From positions 1,984,001-2,048,000 of the forward strand of contig CM065886.1 in the NCBI GenBank assembly GCA_033439255.1: a stretch of 64,000 nt of DNA. Reading direction: 5' to 3'. This document shows, one piece after another, positions 33,803-45,285 of this stretch. Position numbers and translations under genes: made by a program. Under the pieces are notes generated by a model, which saw only the letters and a list, made by a program, of their open reading frames with translations, had not been told where the DNA came from and made no database searches. Source of the stretch: Hericium rajendrae. Its lineage: Eukaryota; Basidiomycota; Agaricomycetes; Russulales; Hericiaceae. Within the stretch, counting starts at the first letter, position 1, and each line of letters starts with the position of its first letter.

Positions 33803-34770
33803 TTACAATTCCTTAGAATTGTTTACTCTGTACTGGGTTTTCCTATTGAAAACGACATGCTCAACAGTAACTACCCCCATTTGGCAGTTAGCTTATCTAA
33901 TTGCAAGATCACTCATCTGACGAGTTTGTAGATTCAACTCCAGGTCTGACCTAACTTTTTCTTTGACTGTAACTTGATCAATTCTTGACTGATTCACTCA
34001 TTCTAAAATGTATCAGAATTTACTCATTCATCATGTTCTAGTCATATTTTTTGCATCCTGATTTGTACAAAACTTGTAGAACACAAAGCACTCCTGTATT
34101 TTCCTCCTTGTATGATTCATCTCTGGCCAGCTCAGTCAGTTCTTGACCGATTGACTTGTTCTCAAGTGCATCTAAATCTAATTATTCATTGCTTTCTAGT
34201 CATATTTTATGTGTTATGATTCATACAGAATGCAAACCATTTTTGTATTTTCTCCCTAGTATATTTTATTCTCAGCTACCTCAGTCAGTTCTTGACCAAT
34301 TCACTCATTCTCAAGTGCATCTAAATCTACTCATTTATCGCTTTCTAATCATATTTTATGCATGTTGATTTGTACAGAACTTGTAGGACACAAAGCACTT
34401 CTGTATTTTCCCCCCTAGTTTGCTTGATCTGCAGCTATCTCAATCAGTTCTTAGCCGATTCACTCGTTCTCAAGTGAATCAAAATCTATTCAATCATAGC
34501 TTTCGAGTCATATTTTATGCATCTTGATCAGTGCAAAACTCGCAGAATGCGAAGCACTCCTGTATTGTTCTCTCTAGTATGCTTGATCTCTAGCTATCTT
34601 AGTCAGTTCTTGATGGATTTACTTGTTCTCAAGTGTATTGGAATCTACTGATTTATAGCATTCTTTAATATAAGATATACTGAACAGACTTGTTATATCA
34701 CAAGGAGACAACAAGACAACACAATAATAGATAGAGTTGGCTTGAAGTCTCAGTTCAGTCATGTGATCTT

Positions 34771-34794
34771 ACCTCTCAATGGCCATTGAGAGGT
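34771..34794. repeat. 24-bp perfect palindrome centred on GGCC, H4
   Basis: ACCTCTCAAT, GGCC, then ATTGAGAGGT, preceded by TCATGTGATCTT. It takes the place of the CACCATGG palindrome in H1/H3 and the ACCTTGT palindrome in H2. Confidence 0.8.
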
Positions 34795-35394
34795 CATGAG
34801 AATTGATTACATAATCAAAACTCGGTGGTGAAGTGCAAGTTCTCCTAAGTTTGCAAGTTCAAGTCCAGTTCATGTCAGATTTTTTTGATTTTTGATTTTC
34901 TTTATTATTGCTAATACTAAAAATGATATAATCAATGAGCAGTTAGCATTAGTACAATGTCTACTCTTATAGTATACTATAAGCACAAAAATGCCTATAA
35001 ATCTATGGTTTTGAAGACTGATTACATAATCAAAACTCGGTGCTGAAATGTGAGAGTAGTAAGGTCTTGCTTCTTTATGAGCTTTACATCTTGCATGCTT
35101 GTAATGTTGGCTGCAAGGCTCGACAGGTATCTCCAAGTCTTCCGCTGAGTGGTCGACAGTTTGGAACCAGGAGGTACTCAATCTGGTGGCTCATCTTGGT
35201 CATCTTGTATGTATCTCACTTGCTGAGCTGGCAGACTAATTTATTTATAGGTCTCTAAATCTGATACCAACCAGGGTGTATTAGAGCTTGTCAAAACCAC
35301 ATTGACAGCTGCTTTCAGATGATGCCTTCTGAGCTATGCTAGGCTATCTGCCTGGTTAAAAATTAACCAATCATCATTATCCAAATGATCTTGA

Positions 35395-36560
35395 GGTAAG
35401 TCTCTCATTTTTGCACCGATTCTCTCATTCTAAAATGCATTGGAATGTACTGATTAATTGCTTTTCAGACATTCTACATATGTCCAATTCTGTCTAGAGC
35501 TGGAAATTCAAGACTCAAAATTGAGATCTTTCTCTCAAGATCTTGATCTTGAGGTAAGTCTCTCATTTCTCCACCGATTCACTCATTCTAAATTGCATTG
35601 AACTCTACTAATTAGTCACTTTCCAGCCATGCTACATAGGCCCCAGGCCATCCAGGACTCGAAAATCAAGACTCAAAATTTTTTCTCCTAAGATCTTGAT
35701 CTTGAGGTAAGTCCTTCAGTTCTTCACCAATTCAATTGTTCTAAACTGCATTGGAATGTACTAATTTATTGCTTTCCATACATTCCATATATGTCCAATT
35801 CTGTTCAGAACTCGAAAATCAAGACTCAAAATTGAGATCTCCCCCTCAAGATCTTGATCTTGAGGTATGTCCTTTAGTTCTTCACCAATTCACTCATTCT
35901 AAATTGAACTGGACTGTACTAATTAATCACTTGCTAGCAATTAATCGCTTTCTAGTCATACTATGTAGACCCCAGGCCATCCAGAACTCAAAATTCAAGA
36001 CTCAAAATTAGAATTACCCCCCCCAGTATGCCTGACCTTAAGGTAAGTTCCTCAGTTTTCCACTGATTCACTCATTCTAAACTGTACTAAAGTATACTAA
36101 TTAATCACTTTTCAGACATGTCATATGGGCCTCAGTCTGTCTGGAACTCAAAAATTAGGACTCAAAATTGAGATTTTCCCCTAGCATCATCATCTTGATC
36201 TTGAGATAAGTTCTTCAACTCTCTACTGATTCACTTGTTCTAAGATGCATTGGAATCTACTAATTAAATATTTCTCAGCTATGCTATATTAGTTCAAGCC
36301 TGTGCTGAACTTGAAACCCAAGGCTCAAAATTGATTTTTTCCCTAGACCTGAAATTGAGATCTCTTACCCAGAATCTTGACCTTAACTGATTTACTTATT
36401 CTAAAATGCATTGAACTCTACTAATTGACCACATTTCAGGCATGCTACTTATATCTCATTCTGTGCTGAACTTGAAAAATGCAGTATAAAATTGAGATTT
36501 CTCCTCTTAGCATTACTGACCTTCATGTAAGTCTATCAGTTCTTCACCAATTTACTCATT
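35395..36560 (+). repeat. Tandem exon-intron array of H4
   Basis: Donors at about 35395, 35554, 35706, 35864 (GTATGT), 36042 and 36528. Introns contain TACTAATTA before TTTTCAG/TTTCCAG. Units diverge towards the right end. Confidence 0.75.
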
Positions 36561-36691
36561 TCTAACTATGTTGATCTCTACTTATTTGATACACTCTAGT
36601 TCTTTACTTCTGTATCCATCTTCATTAAACATAACTCACAATAAAATAGGAATCGTCTTGTTGTGCAAAGTATCAGCCCACTTCCTCCAAG

Positions 36692-38408
36692 TCTCTGAAG
36701 GGTAATTTCATTTTTGAGTCTTGGTTTTCAGGTTCTGGATGGTTTAGGGGCTGTGTAGCATTGCTGAAATGCAATTAATCAGTAGTGTTCAGAGCATTTT
36801 AGAATGAGTAATTTGGTGAAGAATTGATGGACTTACCTTAAGGTCAAGATCTTGAGGGGGAGATCTCAATTTTGAGTTTTGATTTTTGAGTTCTGGACAG
36901 TCTGAGATCTATGTAGCATGATTGGAAAGTGATTAATTGGCACATTTCAGTTCAATTTAGAATGAGTAAATTGGTAAAGAATTGAGAGACTTACTTCAAG
37001 ATCATTTAGATGATGATGATTGATTGATTGCTCACCAGGCAAATAGCCTATCACAGCTCAGAAGACATAAACTGGAAGCAGCTATCAATATGGTTTTGAC
37101 AAGCTCTAATACATACTGATTTGTGCAAGATTCAGAGACCTATAAAGAAATTAGTCTACCAGCTCAGTAAGTGAGATACATATAAGACGACTGAGGTGAG
37201 CTGCCAAGTTGAGTACTTCTTGGTTCCAAACTGTCAATTTCTCAGTGGATGACTTGGAGATACTCATTGAGCCCTGTAGCCAACATGACAAGCATGCAAG
37301 ATATAAAGCTTATGAAGAAGCAAGACTTTACTGCTGGTGCTTCAAAACTGAAATTTTGATTATATAATCAGTCTTCAAAACCATAGATTTATAGGCATTT
37401 CTGTACTTATAATATACTATAAGAGTGGACATTGTACTAATGCTAATTGCTCATTGATTATATTATTTTCAGTATTAAAAAATCTCAAAAAAGTCTGACA
37501 TGAACTGGAATTGAACTTGCAAACTCAAGAGAACTCAAACTCACCGAGTTTTGATTATGTAATCATTACATGATCACGACCATGGTACAGCTGTATCATG
37601 GTGAACAACACGTGACCACCTTTACTATGGTATGGCCGTACTATAGTGAAGCACTGCTGTATTGGAGCTCATACTAAGATTGAATCTTTCAACAGTCATT
37701 AAATGATTTGATCACATGGTATATTGCTATATAGTATATATACTTATTGAGTATGCTCAATGTATGTTAAAAATGATTGAGTAACATAAATCACAAAACT
37801 GAGTTTTTGTATGAGTTCTGCATGGATCATTAACATAAAATATGGCTAGAAAGTGATGAATGAGTAGCATCTGATTCACTTGAGAACAAGTGAATCGGTG
37901 GAGAATTGACTGAGATAGCTAAGGATCAAGCATACTAAGAGAAAAAATACAGAAGTGCTTTGCATTCTATGAGTTCTGCATGTATCAAAATAAATAAAAT
38001 ATGACTAGAAAGCAATGAATGAGTAAATTTTGATTCATTTAAGAATGAGTGAATCAGTCAAGAACTGATTGAGCTAGTTGAGGATCAAGCATACTAAGGG
38101 AAAAATACAGAAATACTTTGCATTCTGCAAGTTCTGCATAAATCAAGATGCATAAAATACAGCTAAAAAGAGATAAATGAGTAAATTCTGATGTCTTTGA
38201 GAATGAGTGAATTGGTCAAGAACTGACCAAGTTACAGTAAACAAAGTGTAAAAAAAAGTCTAGCCAGAGCTGAAATTGAACCTGCAAACTCATCAGATTG
38301 AAGATGTGTGATTATATAAGCCAACTGCCTAATGGGCATAGTCATCATTTGCGTGTTGTTTTTACTATAAAAAGGTGGTATAGAGTAAATGATTCTCAGG
38401 AATCGTAA
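36692..38408 (-). mobile_element. H element, copy H5 (reverse, partial)
   Basis: On the minus strand it starts TTACGATTCCTGAGAATC at 38408, with tRNA-like A, type-1 repeats, palindromes (about 37579-37650), tRNA-like B and the conserved frame (with stops), then an array running to 36692, where H4 ends. It forms an inverted pair with H4. Confidence 0.7.
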
Positions 38409-39374
38409 CTATTATACTTGGATAAAGTGGACCGATGCTTCACATGGCAAGACAATTCTTTCTTCATTATTAGTTACATTTATTGCTCTTCACAAATAAG
38501 TTGGTGCAGTATGGATTTCCATATATATCTGTGCACATACGTGCACTTGTAAGCCCTAAAGTAATTTTGATATTTATGATTTCTTAGAATTGTTTACTCT
38601 ATATCGCCTTTTCATAGTGAAAACGACATGTGAACGATGACTATGCCCATTAGGCAGTTGGCTTATATAATCACACATCTTCAATCTGATGAGTTTGCAG
38701 GTTCAATTCCAACTCTGGCTAGACTTTTTTTTTTTACACTTTGTTTACTGTAACTTGGTCAGTTCTTGACCAATTCACTCATTCTCAAAGGCATCAGAAT
38801 CTACTCATTTATCACTTTCTAGCTATATATTATACATCTTGATCCATGCGGAACTTGCAGAATGTGAAGCATTCCTGTATTTTTTCCCCTAATATGCTTG
38901 ATCTCCAGCCAGCTCAGTCAGTTCTTGACCAATTCACTCATTCTTAGATGTGTCAGAATTCACTCATTCATCACGTTCTAGCCATATTTTATGCATTTTG
39001 ATCTGTGTAGAACTCGTAGAATGTAAAGTACTTCTGTATTTTTTCTCCTAGTATGCTTGATCCTTAGCTATCTCAGTCAATTCTCCACTAATTCACTCAT
39101 TCTTAAGTGGATCAGATGCTACTCACTCATCGCTTTCTAGTCATATTTTATGTGTTATGATCTATGCAGAACTCACACAAAAACTCGATTTTGTGATCTA
39201 TGTTGCTCAATCATTTTTAGTATACATTGAGCATACTCAATAAGTACATATACTATATAGCAATCTACTATGTGATCAAATCATTTAATGACTGTTGAAA
39301 GATTCAGTCTTAGTATGAGTAGCAGCACTTCATTATGGTACGGCTGTACCATGGTTATGATCACATGAGCACTT

Positions 39375-39400
39375 CACCATGGTACGGCCATGCCATGGTG
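39375..39400. repeat. GGCC-centred palindrome of H6
   Basis: CACCATGGTACGGCC followed by a nearly complete reverse complement (one mismatch). A second copy lies at about 39335. Confidence 0.7.
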
Positions 39401-39984
39401 GTGATCATGTGATAATTACATAATCAAAACTCGGTGGCAAAGTGTGAGTTCTCTTGAGTTTGCAAGTTCAATTCCAGTTCATGCCAGATGTTTTTGATAT
39501 TTTGTAATACTAAAAATAATATAATCAATGAGCAATTAGCATTAGTACAATGTCTACTCTTTTAGTATATTATAAGTACAGAAATGCCTATAAATCTATG
39601 GTTTTAAAGACTGATTACATAATCAAGACTCGGTGCTGAAGTGTGAGAGCAGTAAAGTCTTGCTTCCTCATGAGCTTTACATCCTGCATGCTTGTCATGT
39701 TGGCTGCAAGGCTCAATGAGTATCTCCAAGTCATCTGCTGAGTGGTTGACGGTTTGAAACTAGGAGGTACTTAACCTGATGGCTCACCTTGGTCATCTTG
39801 TATATATCTCACTTGCTGAGCTGGCAGACTAATTTATTCATAGGTCTCTAAATTTAGCACCAACCAGGATGTATTATAGCTTTTCAAAACCACATTGACA
39901 GCTGCTTTTAGATAATGCCTTCTGAGCTATGCTAGCCTATCTGCTTAGTTGAAAATTAACCAATCATCATTATTCAAATGAGCT

Positions 39985-40441
39985 TGAGGTAAGTCTATCA
40001 ATTCTCCACCAATTTACTTGTTCTCAAATGTGTTGGAATGTGCTGATTAATCGTTTTTCAGACATCCTACATATGTCCAATTCTGTTCAGAACTCGAAAT
40101 TCAAGACTTGAAATTGAGATCTCTCCCTCCAAGATCTTAATCTTGAGGTAGGTCTAGTAGTTTTTCACCAATTTACTTGTTCTAAATTGTGCTCAAATGT
40201 ACTGATTTATCGCTTCTCAGACATGCTACATAGATCCCATGCCATCCAGAACTCAAAAATCAAAACTCGAAATTGAGATCTCCCCCTCAAGATCTTGATC
40301 TTGAGGTAAGTCTCCTTCAATTGTCCACCGATTCACTTGTTCTCAAATGCGTCAGAATGTGCTAATTAATCTCTTTCTAGCCATGCTACATAGCCCTCAA
40401 ACCATCCAGAACTCGGAAATCAAAACTCAAAATTGGAATTA
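39985..40441 (+). repeat. Tandem exon-intron array of H6, first part
   Basis: Three units with donors near 39989, 40147 and 40305, the same unit as in H1. Confidence 0.75.
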
Positions 40442-41246
40442 CATCAGGAAAATGTAGAGGTACTATATAGCCCTATCAGAGTTATATAGAGCTCCTAGGG
40501 CCATAGCATTGCCCTTTACTCCATAGCCTATATAGCTAAGAGGGGATGCTATATAGTGCTATAGAGCTCAAGGGAGATGCTATGAAGTGCTATTATAGCT
40601 ATCATAGCTAACTATGTAACTATCATAGGATATATAGCTATGAAAGCTATGAAAGCTATGTCATTGATACAAGCTATGTCTATAAGGTAGACTTGATACA
40701 TTTATATAAGCTATGATTATAAGATAAACTTGACATATCTATAAAAGCAATAGAAGCTACTCAAATTATTTAATTTATAATCAGACTACAAACAAGTTTC
40801 ACATAAATCTGAGATCAACAAAACATCGAAATTTTAGAAGGCATTATGATTTATCAGATATACTAATACATAGAAAAATACTACACTATACTACAAAGTT
40901 AACAAATTTATATACATGTACAAGTATAAGTTAAACTATTTTAAATAGAGAACATACACAATGACTAACCCTCAAGGACAATAAAAAGCGAAAATAGAAC
41001 CTAAAAGTCAACAACTTATTGTAAGTAAGTAATAGAAAGAACACAAGAGATAAGACTTACCACAGAGGAAAAAAAGCGAAAATATGAAGTCTACAAAGAT
41101 AATACATAAGCATAAGTATTAATTAACAATACAACAACATAAGGACTTACCGAACAAAAAAAGTCGAAGAGAGAAAGAGAAGGGAACGACGAAAGACGGG
41201 AGATGATAGTGGTAGGGAAGAGAGAGAGAAAGCGCGTCGCGCATGC

Positions 41247-41254
41247 CTTATATA
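41247..41254 (-). promoter_or_regulatory. TATA box of E4 leftward promoter
   Basis: On the minus strand a TATATAAGGC box; the upstream strand-specific block GGCAAGCCACAATTCGGGCTCCG parallels that of E2, E3 and E7. Confidence 0.55.
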
Positions 41255-41702
41255 TGTGAGCACGTCGGAGCCCGAATTGTGGCTTGCCGGCAGTTGCCGG
41301 ATGCCGCAGCAGAGGCTACTGATTTAGATTTCAGTAAGTTAGATCCACTGCTCAAGGACGTAGTGTATAGTAGATACCTATCTAGCTCATTCATCGTGTA
41401 GAACTAATGAATTTATATGTGCTCCGTTTTTTTCGTATTTTAAAAGTTTTTATTTGATTTGTTGGACTCGAAACTGCCAGCCGCGCGAGTCCTGCACTCG
41501 ACGCGCGACTTCGTGCGTTTCTTCGTCCATACTCCCTCAACCCAACCTCCACCTTCACCTCTCCCTCCCTCTCCCCTCGTCTCTCCCCTCTCTCTACATG
41601 CAAGATACGACGTCGTTCGACGGTCAGGATGGCTAGCAGGGCATTCGGGGGGTCTAGGTAAGTAATAACCATGTTTTTTTTTGTCTTTTCGTGCTAATCA
41701 AA

Positions 41703-41735
41703 CGAGTATCGCTCGTTGCCAACGAGCGATACTCG
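41703..41735 (+). other. Stem-loop at splice acceptor, E4
   Basis: CGAGTATCGCTCGTT pairs with AACGAGCGATACTCG. It begins at the predicted acceptor of the 41658-41706 intron. Confidence 0.75.
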
Positions 41736-41838
41736 TGTGTCGTCTCATGGACGCCGCTTGCCCTCGACACCGCTCGCCGACATCCACGAGCCCGCCACAT
41801 CCCCTCCCCTCGACAATGTCGTCGTCGACGCCGTCGTC

Positions 41839-41866
41839 GAGTCTCGTTGCTACGGCAACGAGACTC
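41839..41866. promoter_or_regulatory. X-box-like palindrome 1, E4
   Basis: GAGTCTCGTTGC, then TACG, then GCAACGAGACTC: perfect 12-bp arms. The arms differ from E5 (GAGTCCC/GGGACTC) by a paired change. Confidence 0.65.
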
Positions 41867-42294
41867 GGCCAAACGTCGGGCGACGCACCTCCCCTTCTCG
41901 CCCTCTACCACACCACCGTACCCATGCCCCACCGCCGCTTCATGCGTGCATCCGCCCCCACTTCGCGATCAAGCTACGCCCACGCCTACATCCCCATGCG
42001 CAGTCCGGCGTGCGACCCCGCCTACACGTGCCAGCGGTTGCGCGCGCACAGCCCTGCTTGCACGAGCGGGGCCACGCACGCTGGCGACTGCATGCACACG
42101 GCCGCGGACGACTGCGCCAGCGCGCACAAGCAGACACGCACGGTGTCGGCAGCCGCGCACGGTCCCGCCGGCACGCGGCGGCCACGCACGGCCCCACCTG
42201 TGCACTCGGGCCTACGCCCACCGGCGACTGCGACCTCCCGACGTCCACGCACAGGAGCCACCCCATCGCATCCCGTCGACAATGCCGACGTCGT

Positions 42295-42318
42295 GCCTCG
42301 TTGCCGTAGCAACGAGGC
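42295..42318. promoter_or_regulatory. X-box-like palindrome 2, E4
   Basis: GCCTCGTTGC, CGTA, GCAACGAGGC, again perfect arms around a GTTGC/GCAAC centre. Confidence 0.65.
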
Positions 42319-43132
42319 TCGAGGGAACGTTTTGCAGTCCGCACACGGCCCCAGAGCACCACGCCGCCAACAGTGCGTCAGCGCACAGCGTGTGCAAGCC
42401 CCCGACTCCGCCTTCGCATGCCCGGGCATGACAGTACCTCCGCCCTGCGCGTGGGCGGCCTCCGACTGCATGCCCGTGCTCGCTCACGTGCCCGCATTCG
42501 CTGTCGACTGCGCGCCCGTGCCCGACTGCCTGTGGGTACGCCTGAATGCCCACTCCCGCCTCCGACTGCGCACGGTCCTGCATGACCCACGACTGGTGCA
42601 CCCGTGTCCATGCACACACGACAGCCCAGAGTCACGCGCGCATGTCTCCATAGTCGCGTACTGCCGTTGCGTACGCAACCCCGCCACCTCATGCGCACCC
42701 CATCGCCTCGAGCGTGCGTGCGAACCCATGCACGGCCCCTGTGACTTGTAAACAGCCTCTTCAGCTGTGCAGGTGCATGGGTCACATGTAGCTTAGTTTC
42801 CCTTTGGTAGTATAGCAATTGAATAAACAAAATTTTTGCTCAATTCTTGAGTGAGAGAGATAAGATATATAATATGTGACTGGATGACTCTGGAGTCTAG
42901 CTGACTTGCTGTAGATCCCATAGTGACTATAGCAAGCCTATAAGATTATATAGCAATCATAGCTGCACCTTAGAAGTATATAGCACTATATAGCTTCCAC
43001 CTACTGCTATGAAAGCTATGATAGGTCTCATAGCCCTACATAGTTGAGAAGGATAGTTACCTAGACCTCATAGCACTCTCATAGGACATATAACTTAACA
43101 CTGAGCTATGTAGAATTCCAATTTCCCTGATG

Positions 43133-43778
43133 TACCCCCCTAGAAACCTTGACCTTGAGGTAAGTCCATCAATTCTCCACCAGTTCTCTTGTTTTAAAAT
43201 GCATTGGACTCTGCTGATTAATCTCTTTCCAGCCATGCTACATAGCCCCCATGCCATCCAGAACTCAAAAATCAAAACTCGAAATTGAGATTACCCCCTC
43301 AAGATCTTGACCTTGAGGTAAGTCCTTCAATTCTCTACTGATTCACTTGTTCTCAAATGCATCAGAATATGCTAATTAATCTCTTTCCAGCCATGCTACA
43401 TAGCCCCCAAACCATCTAGAACTCGAAAATCAAGACTCAATCTCACTATCTTGACTTTGAGGTAAGTCTAGCAGTTCTCCACTGATTCTCTTGTTCCAAA
43501 ATGCTCTGGAATGTACTAATCAATCACTTTGTAGCCATGCTACATAGCTCTCAGATTGTTTAGAGCTCAAAAACCAAGACTCAAAAGTGGAATTATCCCC
43601 TCCAGAAATCTTGACCTTGAGGTAAGTCCATCAATTCTCTACCATCAATTCTCTTGTTCTCAAATGCTCCAAAATTTACTAATGAACTGCTTCTCAGCTA
43701 TGCTATACAGGTTTTGTATTGTCTAGAACTCAAAAATCAAGACTCAAATTTGAGATTTGTCCCCCAGGCTCTTGACTT
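43133..43778 (+). repeat. Tandem exon-intron array of H6, second part
   Basis: Continuation after E4, with donors near 43160, 43318, 43462 and 43622. The unit broken by the MITE at 43779 resumes at 62279. Confidence 0.75.
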
Positions 43779-43973
43779 CATCAGGAAGGTTGACAACTTT
43801 CTGATTGACCTGACAATTTCTAACCCTACTGACAGCTTCTGATTGACCTGATCCACCTGAAAGCAATCTTGAGAAGCAAATATCTGATCAGACTTTTACA
43901 TTCAAGAAAAGACATTTATTGTCAGATATATAAGTTTTTAATCTCTAACTAATAGATATATCAAAATCTTTGA

Positions 43974-45285
43974 TTACGATTCCTTAGAATCGTTTACTCT
44001 ATACCGGCTTTTCCTATCAAAAACGACACCAAAACGATGACCATCCCCATTTGGCAGTTGGCTTATATAATCACAAGTCAACAATCTGACGAGTTTGCAG
44101 GTTCAATTCCAGTTCAACCTTGAATTCTTTTCTTTCATTTTACAATCAACATATCTCACTGTCACTGTTCACAATCATTATATAGAACATTTATATCTCA
44201 TTATGATTTCTTGGAATCATTTACTCTAACTAATTTCTCATATAAAGTGAGGTTATAAGTTTGATTCTGCCAATTGCCATTCTTATAATTTTGGATATTT
44301 CTTAGAGATGTTCAGTCTTTCAAATCTAACTAAATCATTGTTAGACTATATGCATATTTAAATCAATGCTAGTCATATTAGGACCAGAAGTTCTCAGTAT
44401 GAAAAAGTGCAAACTTGTTACAAGATAGTGAATAAATGTACTTCATAGTAAAGTCTGTATCTTTTTATTGATGTAAGTGAGTGTGATATATGGTAATATA
44501 ATGAGAGCAAATTTTACCTCCTCAGAACATTTGTTTTCATAACAATAGGTCCAGAAATGACTGAGATATGAGCAAATCACTTCAAAAGATATCCTTGAGA
44601 AGGAGATCATAGTGATTGCATTGTAGTGGAGCAATGAGTGGTGCTATTTACACGCTAAAGATACCGTTGGAAAGGTCTGATTTGCACCTTTCCAACTGCA
44701 TATTATACAAGACGATCGGATAAGTATTGAGAAAACGCGGTAGCGATTACTGAAGGGTTGGTATTAGAGGTAGGGGCAAACTTGTTGAGGCCATATCTTT
44801 TTATCGACTCATCCAATTGTAGTGTACCTAGTGTTGTTGAAAAGGTATAATGTAGATCTTTCTGACGCAATCAAGGGACCGATGATATCTCCAGTACTTA
44901 AGGAGGTACACTCGAATTATCACAAAACCTCCTATTTGCCTATTTTCAAGGTCTTACATAATCCGCAGCACGGGCAAAATGACATACTCCCGTCCCATGA
45001 CATCATGAGGGGGACGGGAGTACGTCATTTTGCCCGTGCTGCGGATTACATAAGCAATTTATAAGCAGGAAAAAATCGAAAAAATCATTCAAGTCTAGGG
45101 CAAATCATCAGATCATCTGAGAATAGACACATACTGAGTAGTATAAAAAATCAGTAAAAATCGTGTTAATATGGCCATTGATAGTACTATTTAGAAACAC
45201 TTGACTTTATGTTTATAGCTAGAGAATTGACAGAGATATAGCCAAATTACTGATTCAGACCCCTAGAAGGCAAAAATAAAATCAA
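43974..45285 (+). mobile_element. H-type end segment with extra sequence, left of H2b
   Basis: Starts with a full H hairpin end and tRNA-like A (43974-44115), then AT-rich sequence with a second decayed end (TTATGATTTCTTGGAATCA at about 44196) and the long hairpin at 44953. No CCAAG end is found before H2b begins at 45286. No gene is recognised. Confidence 0.55.
44953..45054. repeat. 102-bp hairpin, 44-bp arms
   Basis: Arms CTTACATAATCCGCAGCACG... (44953-44996) and its complement (45011-45054) differ at 3 of 44 positions; the loop is 14 nt. The arms are GC- and CpG-rich inside AT-rich sequence, so it is probably young. It has no match elsewhere in the window. Confidence 0.85.

Larger units (their letters stand above)
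33803..36691 (+). mobile_element. H element, copy H4 (2.9 kb)
   Basis: Starts TTACAATTCCTTAGAATTGT (hairpin with a paired C-to-T/G-to-A change) within Plavaka copy B, and ends ...CAGCCCACTTCCTCCAAG. It carries tRNA-like A (33860-33955), type-1 repeats (33955-34665), a GGCC palindrome, tRNA-like B, the decayed conserved frame (35090-35390) and the exon-intron array (35395-36560). Its right side abuts H5 rather than Plavaka, so a rearrangement followed insertion. Confidence 0.75.
40442..43132 (-). mobile_element. E element, copy E4
   Basis: Ends CATCAGGAAAATG and ...CAATTTCCCTGATG with TA duplicated (40440-40441 and 43133-43134); other array units give the empty site. Order is mirrored: promoter TATATA at 41247-41254 reading left, then the rightward leader with donor GTAAGT at 41658 and a 49-nt intron, the stem-loop at 41703, and a CpG-rich core (41740-42750) with two X-box-like palindromes. 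Open frames fill the core on both strands, as expected from base composition. Subterminal ATAGCT repeats lie at both ends. Confidence 0.85.

Noticed and set aside
41681-42751. Long open frames in the GC-rich cores (for example 356 codons in E4, 319 and 317 codons at 25490-26474, 217 codons in E3)
   Set aside because: Several frames on both strands are open at once, composition is repetitive and Arg/Pro/Ala/His/Cys-rich, and no domain is visible. Base composition explains them. Only their position after a promoter and intron is noted.
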